Assembly: GCF_963678975.1 (NCBI RefSeq)
Contig: NC_089279.1
Coordinates: 23,608,004 to 23,672,003 of the forward strand
Direction of reading: 5' to 3'
DNA length: 64,000 bases
Source: Dysidea avara
Taxonomy: Eukaryota; Porifera; Demospongiae; Dictyoceratida; Dysideidae
Shown: positions 10,850 to 21,310 of the stretch, piece after piece
Position numbering within the stretch: the first letter of the stretch is position 1
Layout: every line of letters begins with the position of its first letter
Made by a program: the position numbers and the translations under genes
The notes under the pieces: generated by a model
Seen by the model: the letters and a program-made list of their open reading frames with translations, nothing else
The model's database searches: none
Told to the model about the DNA's origin: nothing

Positions 10850-11827
10850 ATTTGCATGCGTGGAACCACACTAATTTACCAGTTTCAGCAGTATCCACGA
10901 AGGTTTTTCGAAAACCTACTTCAACAACTGCTTGACCCAAGGTTTGAAAATAATGTTGACGAAATTTAACTTTGGCGGTTTAGTGACGAATGGCCAATTC
11001 GCCAAATTTAGTTCACCGCCAAATTTAATGTTCCAATTATTTTTTTTTTTACAGCAAGTAAGTTACGGGTGTTATATAAAGGGAAAAAGCACAAAATACA
11101 GCTACAATACAAACTACTCTACAACTAAACTACAAACACAATTAATTACAACAGCGGTTTGGGGAAAGGAAAATCAGAGTCCTCACACTGCACCCAGACT
11201 ATATTGAAGGCCACACCCTTTTTTCACAGCTTGGGTGCTTTCAAGTGGATGTTTATGCACAAAAATATATATAGGCTAAGTTACTATTATACCCATGTTA
11301 AGATTTATCAAATACATGTACGTATATGTGCCTATAGCTTCTTGTGGCCAGGATACAGTCCTGTTGTAAATTCTAGATCTGCTATATACTGCTTGGTATC
11401 ATAAAATGCGTGACTAGCTAGCTATGTCCCTGTCAAGCTCAGCCACCCCTTGGAAAATTCTAGATCACTTCTGGCAGTAACTATCATTAGCTAAGCCTAA
11501 AATACGTAGGTTATCATGAACCACGGTAGTGGTTCATAATAGAGATCGCCTATGTTTTTCCAAAATCCTAATAGAGCACTCAACTAAACACCACCTTATA
11601 AACCTTTTCAAACCTCAAAAGAAGCCTTAGAAGTTAATTTGGAAGAAGTTTAGGCCCACTAGCAAAGGTGAAGTCAAAGGGACTTGATAAAAGTACTTTT
11701 TAAAAAGAAGTGAAATCTGCCATTTTAGGCCATTTTGTTCATTTTTATTATTATTCTTTTTTCTCACAGGGCTAGAGCAAAATGTGAGTACTTTTGAGGA
11801 TAAAACTACATAATCTTCCTTCCTATG
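10850..11827. other. Intergenic, no gene; GGCGAA-type repeat fragment
   Basis: About 10940-11035 contains ACTTTGGCGG and CCAATTCGCCAAATTT, related to the repeat at 8733-9000. A small hairpin (ATGAACCAC / GTGGTTCAT) lies at 11516-11537. A CTAATAGAGCACTCA motif lies at 11569-11583. No convincing coding segment. Confidence 0.4.
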
Positions 11828-11832
11828 TCTTT

Positions 11833-11942
11833 TGTCGTGTACTGACACAATAGCAAGCACTCTCTGACTTCACGAGGTTACTCTAATTAACGACTATTCA
11901 TTTCATACACATGCGTACATCTGCATACATCCATATACAACA
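11833..11942 (-). repeat. 3' LTR of Ty3/gypsy element
   Basis: 110 bp, TG...CA boundaries, identical to the other LTR except one transition. Unusually short for a gypsy LTR. Confidence 0.93.
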
Positions 11943-11954
11943 CTCCTCCCCACT
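11943..11954 (-). promoter_or_regulatory. Polypurine tract
   Basis: AGTGGGGAGGAG on the element strand, immediately upstream of the 3' LTR. This is the expected plus-strand primer for reverse transcription. Confidence 0.8.
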
Positions 11955-12081
11955 AAAAAAAAGGAAGGTCCTACTACAACATGCAAAAAATTTCCTATTA
12001 TAATCAAGAAGAAACAAAAATTACAATGTCCTAATGAAAAAAAATTTTTTTTTTAATTTAATAAGTTGAAAGTTTATCCAG

Positions 12082-13023
12082 TCAGTTCATTTCCTCAATT
12101 AGTCTCTTATTTGGAATTCGTACTCTACGTAAAGGAACTTCTGACACATCATCCACAACATGACCGCTTCCTTGTGACACATCAACATCACTACTTTGAG
12201 ACTCAAGTTCTGGAGGTACTTGGATATCTATGCTTTGTTCAGCATGCCATGGACGCATGTGATCTACATGGGCTTTGGGGAGCTGACCATCTACTAATAC
12301 TTCATAAGCAAGCGTTCCCAAACGCTTTGTGACCTTGCCTTTGCGCCATTTAGATGTGGCTTTGGGACGCAAATCACGAACAAACACTTGCTGGTCAACC
12401 GAAAACGATCGCGGTGGTTCATCACCAACCTTTGCTTCTGCTATCACATCCAAGCGATTTGACAGGCAAGGATGTACTAATGACAATCTAGTACGTGGTG
12501 ATCTACCAAGTAAAATCTCAGCTGGAGTCCTCCCTGTAACTGAATGTGGTGTGTTCCTATAGCTTACTAGAAAGCATGAAATTTTAGTTCCTAAGGTCTC
12601 ATTGCTTGAGGATTTCTGCAGAGCTCTCTTCACTGACTTAACCAAGTTCTCAGCTGCCCCATTTGATGATGGGTGATATGGTGGTACACGACGGTGATTA
12701 ATTCCATTGGCATCCATAAATTGCTTAAATTCAGCTGACATGAATGGTGGTCCATTGTCCGAAACAACAGTGATTGGCAAACCATGTGTGGAGAAAATTA
12801 CCCTAAGTTTCTCAATGGTTTGCTGTGCTGAAGTAGAACTCACCAAATGAACTTCTGGCCATTTTGAAAAAGTGTCTATTGCAACAAGTAACGTGTGCTT
12901 CCCCCAGCTTGCATGATCTATGTGTATTCGCTCCCATGGTTGTTTGGGAACAAGCCAGGGATGCAAGGGGGCCTTAGCTGGATTGTCAGCTACTAAAGCA
13001 CATTCGTTACACTCACGAGCCAT
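12082..13023 (-). CDS. Pol, integrase part (after in-frame stop)
   Basis: Continuation of pol in the same frame as the upstream 13024-15124 segment. It opens with the CC half of the integrase zinc-binding domain (CNEC, residues 5-8). The DDE core follows: Asp36 (HIDH), Asp89 (VVSDNG) and Glu125 (NGAAENL), with exact D-35-E spacing. After the core is a C-terminal region with FVRDLRPKATSKWRKGKV, similar to the GPY/F-type module that helps target chromatin. It ends at 12082, about 130 nt before the polypurine tract. The Met at 13023 is probably not a real start; the enzyme would normally be cut from the polyprotein. Catalytic residues are intact. Confidence 0.9.
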   Translation of the reverse strand: MARECNECALVADNPAKAPLHPWLVPKQPWERIHIDHASWGKHTLLVAIDTFSKWPEVHLVSSTSAQQTIEKLRVIFSTHGLPITVVSDNGPPFMSAEFKQFMDANGINHRRVPPYHPSSNGAAENLVKSVKRALQKSSSNETLGTKISCFLVSYRNTPHSVTGRTPAEILLGRSPRTRLSLVHPCLSNRLDVIAEAKVGDEPPRSFSVDQQVFVRDLRPKATSKWRKGKVTKRLGTLAYEVLVDGQLPKAHVDHMRPWHAEQSIDIQVPPELESQSSDVDVSQGSGHVVDDVSEVPLRRVRIPNKRLIEEMN

Positions 13024-15124
13024 CTATTCAATATGTGCATCTAGCTTGGGCCACCAGACGTAGCTTCTGGCCAGTGATTTCATTTTAGTCATCCCAACGT
13101 GGCTAACATGTAACTCTGTCAACAACATCTTGCGGAGGGACTTAGGAATGATGACTCGCTTTCCCCACATTAAACACCCATCTGTAACTGATAATTCATT
13201 AGTTTTACGATAGTAGGGTAAAAGATCTTCTGATATCTTGGATGGCCACCTTCCATGTTGTACTGATGTTAAAACTGTGGCAAGATGTTTATCCTTGCTA
13301 GACTCCTTGGCCACTTGAGCAGCTGTTACAGGCAATTCATCAATGGCCATAACGGCATGAACCTTCTCAGCACTATCACGCTTACTGCAGCTATGCATGC
13401 GTGACATACAATCAGCACACGTATTGTATTTGCCTGAAATGAATTCAATCTTGTACTGATAGGCACTTAAGAGTAATGCCCACCTCTGCATTCTGGCTGC
13501 TGCTAGCAGTGGAATACCTTCTTTAGGCCCCAAAATTTTGCATAAAGGTCGATGGTCGGTAACTAATGTGAAATCACGACCATACACATATTGGTGGAAC
13601 CGCTTCACAGCAAATATGATTGCCAGGGCTTCACGCTCAATCTGAGCATATTTTTGCTCAGCTGACTGCAAACTACGAGAAGCATATGCTACCGGCTGCT
13701 CTGAACCATCCTGCATAACATGCACTAGGCAAGCACCCAATCCTTTTGGTGAGGCGTCACAATATATCTTGAGAGGTTTTTTTACATCATAATGAGCCAG
13801 TACTTTTGGTTCACACAATAACTGTTTTGCAGCTTCGAAAGCCTTTTGCTGTTTTGCTTTCCATGCCCACTTACTGTTTTTCCTCAATAATAAATAGAGA
13901 GGGTGGAGGGTGTGTGATAGGGATGGAAGGAACTTGGCATTGTACGTCATCATTCCAAGAAATGACTGTAGTTCTTGTTTGTTGACTGGTGGGGGAGCCT
14001 TCTTGATGCTCCTGACTCGCTCCTCAGTTGGTGTGATTCCATCATTGGAAATACAATGCCCTAAAAATTCTAGACGCTTCTGGAAAAACTGACATTTCGC
14101 TCGTTTTACATACAGGCCATAATGACGAAGTCTGTCAAGAACCTTGTGTAAGTTTTCCTTATGTTCAGCTCGTGTCCGGCCTGTCACCAAAATGTCGTCA
14201 ATATAACAAACCACCCCCGGGAGCCCTTGAGCCATGGCTTTTTGCCATAATGATGGGACTGTTGAAATTCCAAAAGGGAGCCTGGTATACTGAAAAAGGC
14301 CCATGTGGGTGTTGACGGTTAAAAGGTGCTGGCATTCTTTCTTAACTGCCATCTGCTTATATGCTCTCGCTAAATCTAATTTAGTGTAGGTTTCACCATT
14401 TGCTAGTGTGCTGAATATTTCCTCTGGTGTCGGCAGTGGGTAAACCTGTGAGCATATGACTGGGTTTATTGAGACTTTAAAATCCCCACAAATGCAAATA
14501 CCACCATCTTGTTTGTGCACTACTACTATGGGAGAGGCCCATTCACTGGATTCAACAGGTACCAGCTCCCCTTCAGCCACCTGCGACCTAAGTGTCTCCT
14601 CAACCTTGTCCTTGATTGCAAAAGGTACTGGTCGGTGCTTATGGAAACGTGGTGTAGCTGATTCATCTACTGAAATAGTGGCTTCAATCCCACGCAATAA
14701 GCCAAGCTCTTCACTAAAAACATCGGAAAATTCAGCTAGCAACTCTTCAGTTTCTGACTGGTTAATGCTGTAAGAGTTATTCACTAGTTGTGGCATCAAG
14801 GATGCAAGGTCGATGCCAAACTTATGCAGCCAGTCTCTACCCAACAATGGATATTTTCCAGATATGTCTACCACAATAAAAGAGGCTTCTATTTTACGAC
14901 TGTGCAACTGTACTTCTACAAACGATTCACCATCTACTATCAGTGGGGAATGATCGTACTGGTGCAGATTAATCGATGATGGACTGAGCTGACACACACT
15001 CGCTAATTTCTCACTAAAGATTGGAGTGGGAACTGTCGAACGTTCCGCTCCCGAGTCTACTTCCATCTCGATTGGGACCCCATTAATGGTGACCGTGACT
15101 AAAAATTTCTCGTGACTGATTTCC
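13024..15124 (-). CDS. Pol: protease, reverse transcriptase, RNase H
   Basis: The frame is open from about 15124, overlapping the end of gag, and has no Met until 15066, so it is probably expressed by frameshift. Numbered from that Met: protease active site DSGA (residues 4-7) with the second ILGRDW-like flap LLGRDW (74-79); reverse transcriptase with DGGICICGDFK (188-198), KLDLARAY (229-236), LPFGIS (263-268) and YIDD (288-291); RNase H with YCDASPKGLGA and VTDHRPL near 430-510; and the HH half of the integrase zinc finger (HVSHVG) near the end. A TAG at 13024-13026 stops the frame within that zinc finger. All polymerase catalytic residues look intact. Confidence 0.93.
15083..15124 (-). promoter_or_regulatory. 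Gag-pol overlap, probable +1 frameshift
   Basis: Pol lies +1 relative to gag and both frames are open over about 42 nt, which includes GAAATTTTTAGTCAC. No classic -1 heptamer in the gag frame is present. Ty3-type +1 slippage is the likely mechanism, but the exact shift codon is not determined. Confidence 0.55.
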
Positions 15125-15982
15125 TATTTGGAAAATGTTGTGCATGTCACTAGAACTATCACTATCACTAAAGTCAGCCATGCCATCTACCTCTACTAGA
15201 TTCATGCCACTGTGCTTGCTCTTAAGTTTGGGGGTCTTTGCTGTATCCCCCTTCCTACTACTCTGGGCTCTCTGACGTGGGTTACGACAAACCTTAGCTA
15301 AATGGCCAACTTTGAGGCACAAGTGGCACTTAGCAGTCTTGTATTTACATGCTGAAGCTAGGTGTCCTCTACCACCGCAACGATAACAATGGAACTTATC
15401 ACTACTACCCACCTGGTTGATCTCAGGGTTAGTCAGCTCATCAGGAGGCTCCTGCATGGTTTTCACTTCCTGAGCAACTACTTCAGCAGCTCTTGCACTC
15501 TGGAGTGCTATGTCCGCAGTGAGACCCTCCTTACACAATAACTCCTTCTGGCACTTTCTATCACGAAGACCACAAACAAACTGGTCTCTAATTGCTGTTT
15601 CTAAATAATTCCCAAAATTACAAGTCTTAGCAAGTCTTCGTAAATCGGCAATAAAATCCACCGCTATCTCCTCTTTCTTCTGAAGCTTGAAGAACTTATA
15701 TCGTTCGGCAATTTCTATGGTTTTTGGCCGGTAGTGGGCGACTAAATGTTCCATAATGGCGTCCAGTGTCAGTTCTGAAACAGACGTTGGGCTAGCCAAA
15801 ACTTTCAACTTTGCGAACGTTGCTTGTCCCAATAGCGTTATAAACATTGCCTTCTTGCGGCGAGCAGCATCAGCATTTTCCCCGCGAATGTTGTTAGCTA
15901 GGCAGTAGAAATCGAATCGCTCTCTAAAATCTTCTATAGACTCCTTGGACGGGTCAAAGTCTTTCAAACTGCCGTGAGCCAT
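15083..15982 (-). CDS. Gag with two CCHC zinc knuckles
   Basis: 299 aa from the ATG at 15982, which lies 17 nt inside the 5' LTR and overlaps the primer-binding site. I chose this ATG over one further upstream because the earlier one lies within the LTR itself. The N-terminal two thirds are a retrotransposon capsid-like helical domain (LATRMAHG is upstream of it; YKFFKLQKKEEIAVDFIADL, QFVCGLRDRKCQKELL within it). Two nucleic-acid-binding knuckles follow: CYRCGGRGHLASAC and CHLCLKVGHLAKVC. The last ~40 nt overlap pol in another frame. Confidence 0.92.
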   Translation of the reverse strand: MAHGSLKDFDPSKESIEDFRERFDFYCLANNIRGENADAARRKKAMFITLLGQATFAKLKVLASPTSVSELTLDAIMEHLVAHYRPKTIEIAERYKFFKLQKKEEIAVDFIADLRRLAKTCNFGNYLETAIRDQFVCGLRDRKCQKELLCKEGLTADIALQSARAAEVVAQEVKTMQEPPDELTNPEINQVGSSDKFHCYRCGGRGHLASACKYKTAKCHLCLKVGHLAKVCRNPRQRAQSSRKGDTAKTPKLKSKHSGMNLVEVDGMADFSDSDSSSDMHNIFQIGNQSREIFSHGHH

Positions 15983-15998
15983 CCTCGTCGCCAATTTA

Positions 15999-16108
15999 TG
16001 TCGTGTACTGACACAATAGCAAGCACTCTCTGACTTCACGAGGTTACTCTAATTAACGACTATTCATTTCATACGCATGCGTACATCTGCATACATCCAT
16101 ATACAACA
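15999..16108 (-). repeat. 5' LTR of Ty3/gypsy element
   Basis: 110 bp, one mismatch to the 3' LTR. Followed on the element strand by TAAAT and then TGGCGACGAGG, a plausible tRNA-primed site. Confidence 0.93.
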
Positions 16109-16113
16109 TCTTT

Positions 16114-16600
16114 CTTCACATCCATGACCTATTTTTAAATGCACATTACAATGATAACACATTCTCAAGCTATTTTGCTTCTTGTAGGTTCACTTTGCCA
16201 TTGATCTTCTGACTTGGTTTCTGCAAGGGTAACCAACGTGTTAATTGTGTTAATAAGTATGCGATCTATTTATGTTAACAAGTCCATTTGGAAACCTTAT
16301 ATCATTACCTATATTTAACCACAGTGTATTAAGTTCATACCAGAGCAATAATGTTGTGCACACTATTGCTGAGCACAACATGCTGTACACTGCCTATAGT
16401 TGGATATGTCAAAGCTGTATAGTACAAAGTACATTCAATAGTATGGAAACATGTTTGCTAACTCTGATAATATTAGCCGACTACTTAATAGCTACTGTAC
16501 ATGATGACTAACATGTTTAGTACTGTGTAATATCAAGCACCACCAGCACCTCTTATTATCATGTTAGCTATCCATAATGAATTTATAAAAAGTAAACAAA
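16114..16600. other. Intergenic, nothing recognised
   Basis: AT-rich sequence between the gypsy element and a foldback element. No protein-like ORF or repeat boundary. Confidence 0.4.
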
Positions 16601-16944
16601 CTAGTGTAAAAATAATTTTCAAAAATTAAAACATGGGAATAGAGATTGTTGGAAAAAGTAAAGATACAAAGGTCAAACAAGCCAGCATGTTAAACACACA
16701 GATCTCTATTTGGACTCAAACATTTATACAGAAGCATTCTCAGTGCTTACTAATTATTCTCAATACTTATCTGCCCCTATGAAACTACTCATTTTCCTTT
16801 TAGTCTCTAGCTATACCATATCCATTGAGTCCAAATAGAGATCTCTGTGTGTTTAACATGCTGGCTTGTTTGACTCTTGTTTCTTTACTTTTTCCAGCAA
16901 TCTCTATTCCCATGTTTAACTTTTGAAAATTATTTCTACACTAG
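16601..16944. mobile_element. Palindromic MITE
   Basis: 344 bp. Arms start CTAGTGTA and end TACACTAG. The left arm (16601-16735) carries ATGGGAATAGAGATTG, GGAAAAAGTAAAGATACAA and CAGATCTCTATTTGGACTCA. The right arm (16811-16944) is its imperfect complement. The centre of about 75 bp is unique. No coding capacity; superfamily undetermined. Confidence 0.8.
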
Positions 16945-18199
16945 TATTAATAGTCTTTCTGTATTAACTGTTACTTTGTAACTTTAACAAACATGTGAAT
17001 TGTAAGTGATGCAAAAACTGTGGTAGCTATTCAGACACCACAGCCACAAGCCTTGTGGCACAATGAGTTAGGTTGAGACATAAACCACACACAAATAAAC
17101 CAGTCCAATTATCACATTCCAGTCTTAATTAATCATGTGTTTCTAGTTCATTATTGTCACTGAAGAAGGTAAAGGTGGCTTTCTGCTGACAGTGAATAAC
17201 TTCAGAGGACATCAACAGAAGGTATATACTGAAAGTGTATAGTAATGTATTATAACAACTTCTAAATAAGAAGCTTGCCTATATATAGCATACCTACAAA
17301 CTTATTTGACTTTAAGATCAATGGTTAATATTACTTTTATTAATTCAAATCTTCTTAAAGGTTAAGACCTTTACAGAAATTTTAAGTGGTAAACTAATAG
17401 TGGAGGCACCATTTACAGTGAAAACACACATCATTCAGGACTAGTTAGTGGGCTGTAAATAGAATTCACAGTACAAGATTACATGTTGGTGGAAATTAAG
17501 GTTGGTAAAATGGTTGTTGTAGAAGCTTGTACAGAATACCTTGTACAGAATACCTTGTAGATTATTTACTTGATTATTAAATTAGTGGCAAAATCATTGC
17601 CAGTTCACAGCCCGCTTTTCAGTCCCATTTGTGACTGGAGAGTGTAAGTTGCCAATTATCAGCAGGTACCAATTATCAGCACTTGTAAAGTATACAGACT
17701 ACGGAGTATATAGAAGCTACCCAGTAACACTGTGGGCTGTTGTACCCTCTAAAACATTTCTTACAATCGTTTTCATTCAGTAATTATTGTTACTAAAGGC
17801 TATGCTAGCTGGCCAACCATAATGTATTGGAAACCAGTATGCTTTTGCGTCTAACCTGAATGCATCTTGAATGACTAGCCTCATCTTCGTAAAACTTAAT
17901 TCTGTGAAATGGAGTTATCCAAGAACTATATCCCACAAAATTTTCACAAAGAACCAATGAGGCACCAGAGAGTTAGTCACAAATTCACACAGTCTGCTGA
18001 TAATTTCTAGCATCCATTGGCTAACAGTAGGGTGGTTTCTGCTTACTACAAGCTGAGCCTTTGAGAAAAATCGATTATATGTCAGTAATTGAACTAGGGT
18101 TGCTTATAGCCTTTTGAACATAGTTTAGGTGCTGATTATCTTTATTAACAACTCATGTGATCAAATACAGAAGCTATTATTAACAAGTACATATTTTTA
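16945..18199. other. Intergenic, nothing recognised
   Basis: About 1.25 kb of AT-rich DNA. It has a short direct repeat (GTACAGAATACCTTGTA twice near 17527-17560) and no supportable gene. Confidence 0.4.
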
Positions 18200-18355
18200 A
18201 CAAGTACACAGAGAGCACAGTAGGGATATAACACTTCTTATTGTTTTACTGTGAATTAATATCGTGCACTACTCCAGCTTGTTTCAGTACTTTTTATCGA
18301 TGTGTTATGGTCCCTACTCTAGTTGAAAATTCCAAATTTTTCTGTGTACTTGTTT
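18200..18355 (+). mobile_element. Half copy of GTACTTGT-type palindromic MITE
   Basis: After a 14-bp left terminus (ACAAGTACACAGAG) it jumps straight to the right arm: GCACAGTAGGGATATAACAC, CTTGTTTCAGTACTTTTTAT, GGTCCCTACTCTAGTTG, ending TTCTGTGTACTTGT. It is the right half of the complete element at 42418-42708. The left arm is deleted. Confidence 0.8.
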
Positions 18356-18394
18356 GTTAACTTTTTGTAAATAATAATTATGACTGGTAAACCC

Positions 18395-19640
18395 ATGCAT
18401 ACCACATCTGAAATGGCACAGCGCACCAAAATTATCGTCTGAAAAGTGAAGTATCCATTACGCTTTGTCATCAGCTATGCTCAACCCGTTACGCAGCATT
18501 TTGAATCAAGAACTGCTGTTAGTTAGAAAAGCACCTCTGCAATCCACACATACCTAAAGAAAGAAATGGTGCCGCGCACCCCAGTTGTATCAATTATCGT
18601 CTGAAAGTGAAATATCCATTATGCTTCGTTGTCGGCTATGTTCAACCCCTTACACCAGACATGGGGCCAAGTACATTTAAAAGTACTTAAGTAAAGTATA
18701 AGTACTTTTGAATTTTCCAAGTACAAGTACTCCAGCAGCAATCAAGATAGCACTTAAGTACAGTACAAGTACATGCTGGAAGTACTTAAGTAAAGTACAA
18801 GTACATTTTGCTGTAGTAAAATATACACTGTATTCAGTGTATTGTAGTATGTAAGTGTGCCTAGAGGGGTTGATATTTTCAGGTATTGTCAACCATTCTC
18901 TCTCTTAAACTCTTAAAATGCACTGCCTTGAACATATTTTTGTTTGCCTGAATGCTATGACATCATTAATCATGGCAACATGATACATAGTAAGGTTGGA
19001 GAAGACAGCAGAAGAATCGCAAATAGTTGTAAACTGCACCTTCATACAATTTTGTTATTCTCATTGTACACCCACTGTGTACAAACTATGTACAATGTTT
19101 GCAGTACTTACAAGTACTTAAACGTACTTTAAGTACTCAAGTACATACAAGTACTTAGTGAAGTACTTGAGTATAAGTACAAGTACATTGGGGTAATTAA
19201 GAAAGTATTTAAGTAAAGTACAAGTACTATTAAATCTGTACTTAAGTGTACTTAAGTATAAGTACTCATGTACTTGGCCCCATGTCTGCGGCTTACACAG
19301 CAGTATGAATCAAGAACTGTTTGAAAAGCACCTTTGATATCAAAATAGCCACTATGACAAATATGGACAATTTCTGTTACGAAGGGAAGCCATCATGTGC
19401 TATTGCCAAATCGACACTTTTCGCTGTCAGTAAAGATGAATGGGACACAAAGGAGGACACTGGTAAGTCCATGAAGAATGCATTGTACGTACTGCAGTAT
19501 GCCAAAAGGCACCTGTCGGGCTAAAGCAATGTCAAACAGTGAAAAAATCAAGCCCGTAGCGCTAGCCGTTATCGAGTTACACTTGTCTGAAGGAATCAGT
19601 CAGTCAGTTACTTACTTACTTACTCAGTCAATAGAAAATT
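18395..19640 (+). repeat. Dispersed repeat family R1, copy 1 (interrupted)
   Basis: Matches 41800-42375 in inverse orientation. It has two tandem internal units, each with TCCATTACGCTTYGT..GGCTATG and TTCAACCCNTTACRCAGCA, then a unit with ATCGACACTTTTCGCTGTCA and GACACTGGTAAGTCCATGAA. It ends in TTATCGAGTTACACTTGTCT. A hAT/Tol2-like element splits it at about 18659-19289. The CAAATCGACACTTTTCGCTG unit reads as a short conserved peptide (AKSTLFAVSKDEW) in both copies, possibly coincidental. Partial tails of the same family occur at 20850-20940 and 43040-43160. Confidence 0.7.
18659..19289. mobile_element. Tol2-like hAT non-autonomous element
   Basis: The left end CAGACATGGGGCCAAGTACA and right end TGTACTTGGCCCCATGTCTG are exact inverted repeats. 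The ends are packed with AAGTACTTAAGTA-type subterminal repeats, as in Tol2-class hAT elements. It is inserted in repeat R1. The uninterrupted R1 sequence reads CAACCCGTTACACAGCAG, and CTTACAC is present on both sides, which fits an approximately 8-bp target duplication with two or three extra bases on the right. The middle (18900-19080) is non-coding. Confidence 0.8.
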
Positions 19641-20385
19641 CCATTAAATAAAGTATTTTTAAAATTCCATTGCAACTTGTTGAAAGTATTTTGGGTCGAT
19701 CTGAAAGCTTGTTTGGGCTTAGTTTCACCTAACCAATACTGCCTGATCGTCGTTAGGGGAAATTGAAGCTGTTTTTTGGGTGATATTATTTCATGGGCCA
19801 CGCCTATTCCTTTGTGGTCCCTACTATACACTGTAGTGTGTGATAGTCTAAAATGATAATTGTGTATTACTACTGCATAACTCCAGATTGGCAATATCAC
19901 CATCAGACCAGGGAGGATATAACATAACATCACAATAATTGCGTGACGTATGCGTACTGTACATTTTGCCATAGAGTTTAGTTCCAGTAATCCGTGAAGT
20001 TTAGTGCTATATTTATTGTCAGAAATAGTAAGTCACTAGTATTGAAATCATTTCAAGTACCTAGCCCCACCTAACCCCAGCAAAACTACAGCGATTTTTG
20101 TAATAGCACGTTGTTTAGAATAAATGCTAACCTTATTTTCAGGTATGTACCTGTATTATTGTTCACTGGTAGTAAATTCAATCGACTTCAGCATCTAAAA
20201 TTATGCAAGAATTAGGTTTTGCATTATGTAATTATCAATGGAATTCAATTCACTTACGTAAGATCGTACATGTTATGACATCATGACCTACCCCCCTGCT
20301 ATCAGACTGTGGGTCCTGATTTGTTGATGAAGAAAAATCATCAATCATAAAATTCAATTCAAATGTACAATTCTCCATGTTTATT
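19641..20385. other. Intergenic, no gene recognised
   Basis: AT-rich with no clear coding segment or repeat boundary. The open stretch at 19628-19972 on the minus strand lacks protein-like features. Confidence 0.4.
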
Positions 20386-20389
20386 GTAA

Positions 20390-20470
20390 ATGGGCATTAG
20401 TATTATCAAGAGTTCATAATATAGCTCTTTCTATATTATGAACTCTTGGTATTATTTTGCACATGCCCAT
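20390..20470. repeat. Short hairpin repeat
   Basis: TATTATCAAGAGTTCATAAT..ATAG (20401-20424) pairs with CTATATTATGAACTCTTGGT (20431-20450) across a 6-nt loop. Weaker pairing extends to GGGCAT/ATGCCC at the edges. Compact MITE or hairpin repeat. Confidence 0.6.
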
Positions 20471-20559
20471 CTTTAGAAGTGATAATTGAGGTGTATACAT
20501 TTAGTCATGCTATAAGTTTGATGCCATTGATGTGGTATGTGCTGGTTGACCAGTTTTAA

Positions 20560-21310
20560 GGTAATAAAAACAATGAAACAAAGGATGGAGGTCACTTATA
20601 CATGCCTGCAGCTATACTAGTGGACATTGATCCTTACTTTAGAAAGTACTATCATACAGCACAGTACTACTCTATATTAGGAACCATGGAGGTTTGTATA
20701 TTCTCACAAATATTAATGTTGACCAGAAACCAGCCTCACAATACCCTCATAGTACTTTGGCAGTATTAGTTAAGCATAACCAAGTTAAAAAGTGCCTTCA
20801 GTGTGATACACAGCACTTCCAACAAGCTGCTACGAAAATGTTTTATGTAGTGGAATTTTACTGACTAACTTACTAATTCCTTCAGACAAGTGTAATTCGA
20901 CAACTGCTAAGGCTAAGGGCTTGTTTTTTTACTGCTAGAGGTGTACGTTGCTATATCCCAACATGTGCCTTTTGTCTCTTTCTTTGTGTCCCATTTATTT
21001 TTGCTGGCTGCACAAGGTTTCAATTCACGGTAGCACATCATTGCTTTCCTGTGGTTTTGCTGACTTACTGACTAGCTATCACAAATATCATCCATGTGCT
21101 AGTAATGACTGGGTTGAATGCAGAGACACTAGTAGTAACTGGGTTGAATGCAGAGACACTAGTAGTGACTGGGTTGAATGCAGAGACACTTCTCTGAATG
21201 GGCTGAACATAGCTGAAATCAAAGCGTAACTGTAACCCTACAGACATGACACAATGAAAATTTAAGAATTTTAAGTTTGATTAGTGATCATAAAAATAAA
21301 AGTAGTGAAA
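20560..21310. repeat. Fragments of R1 and of the GAAACAAG-box MITEs
   Basis: AATGAAACAAAGGATGGAGG with CCTGCAG (about 20570-20610) and AGTAGTGAAACAAGGGAGGC with CTGCAG (about 21299-21335) both carry the internal box of the palindromic MITEs. 20850-20940 and 21190-21245 match the tail of repeat R1. A 29-30-bp tandem repeat near TGGGTTGAATGCAGAGACAC, three and a half units, lies at about 21105-21195. Confidence 0.5.

Larger units (their letters stand above)
11833..16108 (-). mobile_element. Ty3/gypsy LTR retrotransposon, nearly intact
   Basis: 4,276 bp, transcribed right to left. LTRs of 110 bp (11833-11942 and 15999-16108) start TGTTGTATATGG and end TACACGACA on the element strand. They differ at a single base (about 11909 versus 16075). 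A 5-bp duplication TCTTT flanks the element (11828-11832 and 16109-16113). A primer-binding-site-like TGGCGACGAGG lies 5 nt inside the 5' LTR. A polypurine tract AGTGGGGAGGAG (11954-11943) abuts the 3' LTR. Order is Gag, protease, reverse transcriptase, RNase H, integrase, the Ty3/gypsy order. No env-like ORF follows. Near-identical LTRs imply recent insertion. One in-frame stop in pol probably disables it. Confidence 0.95.

Noticed and set aside
14456-14773. Plus-strand open frame inside the gypsy element
   Set aside because: Antisense to the protease/reverse transcriptase coding strand; a shadow frame.
12082-16039. Endogenous retrovirus with env
   Set aside because: No env-like ORF between integrase and the 3' LTR; gene content is that of a Ty3/gypsy retrotransposon.
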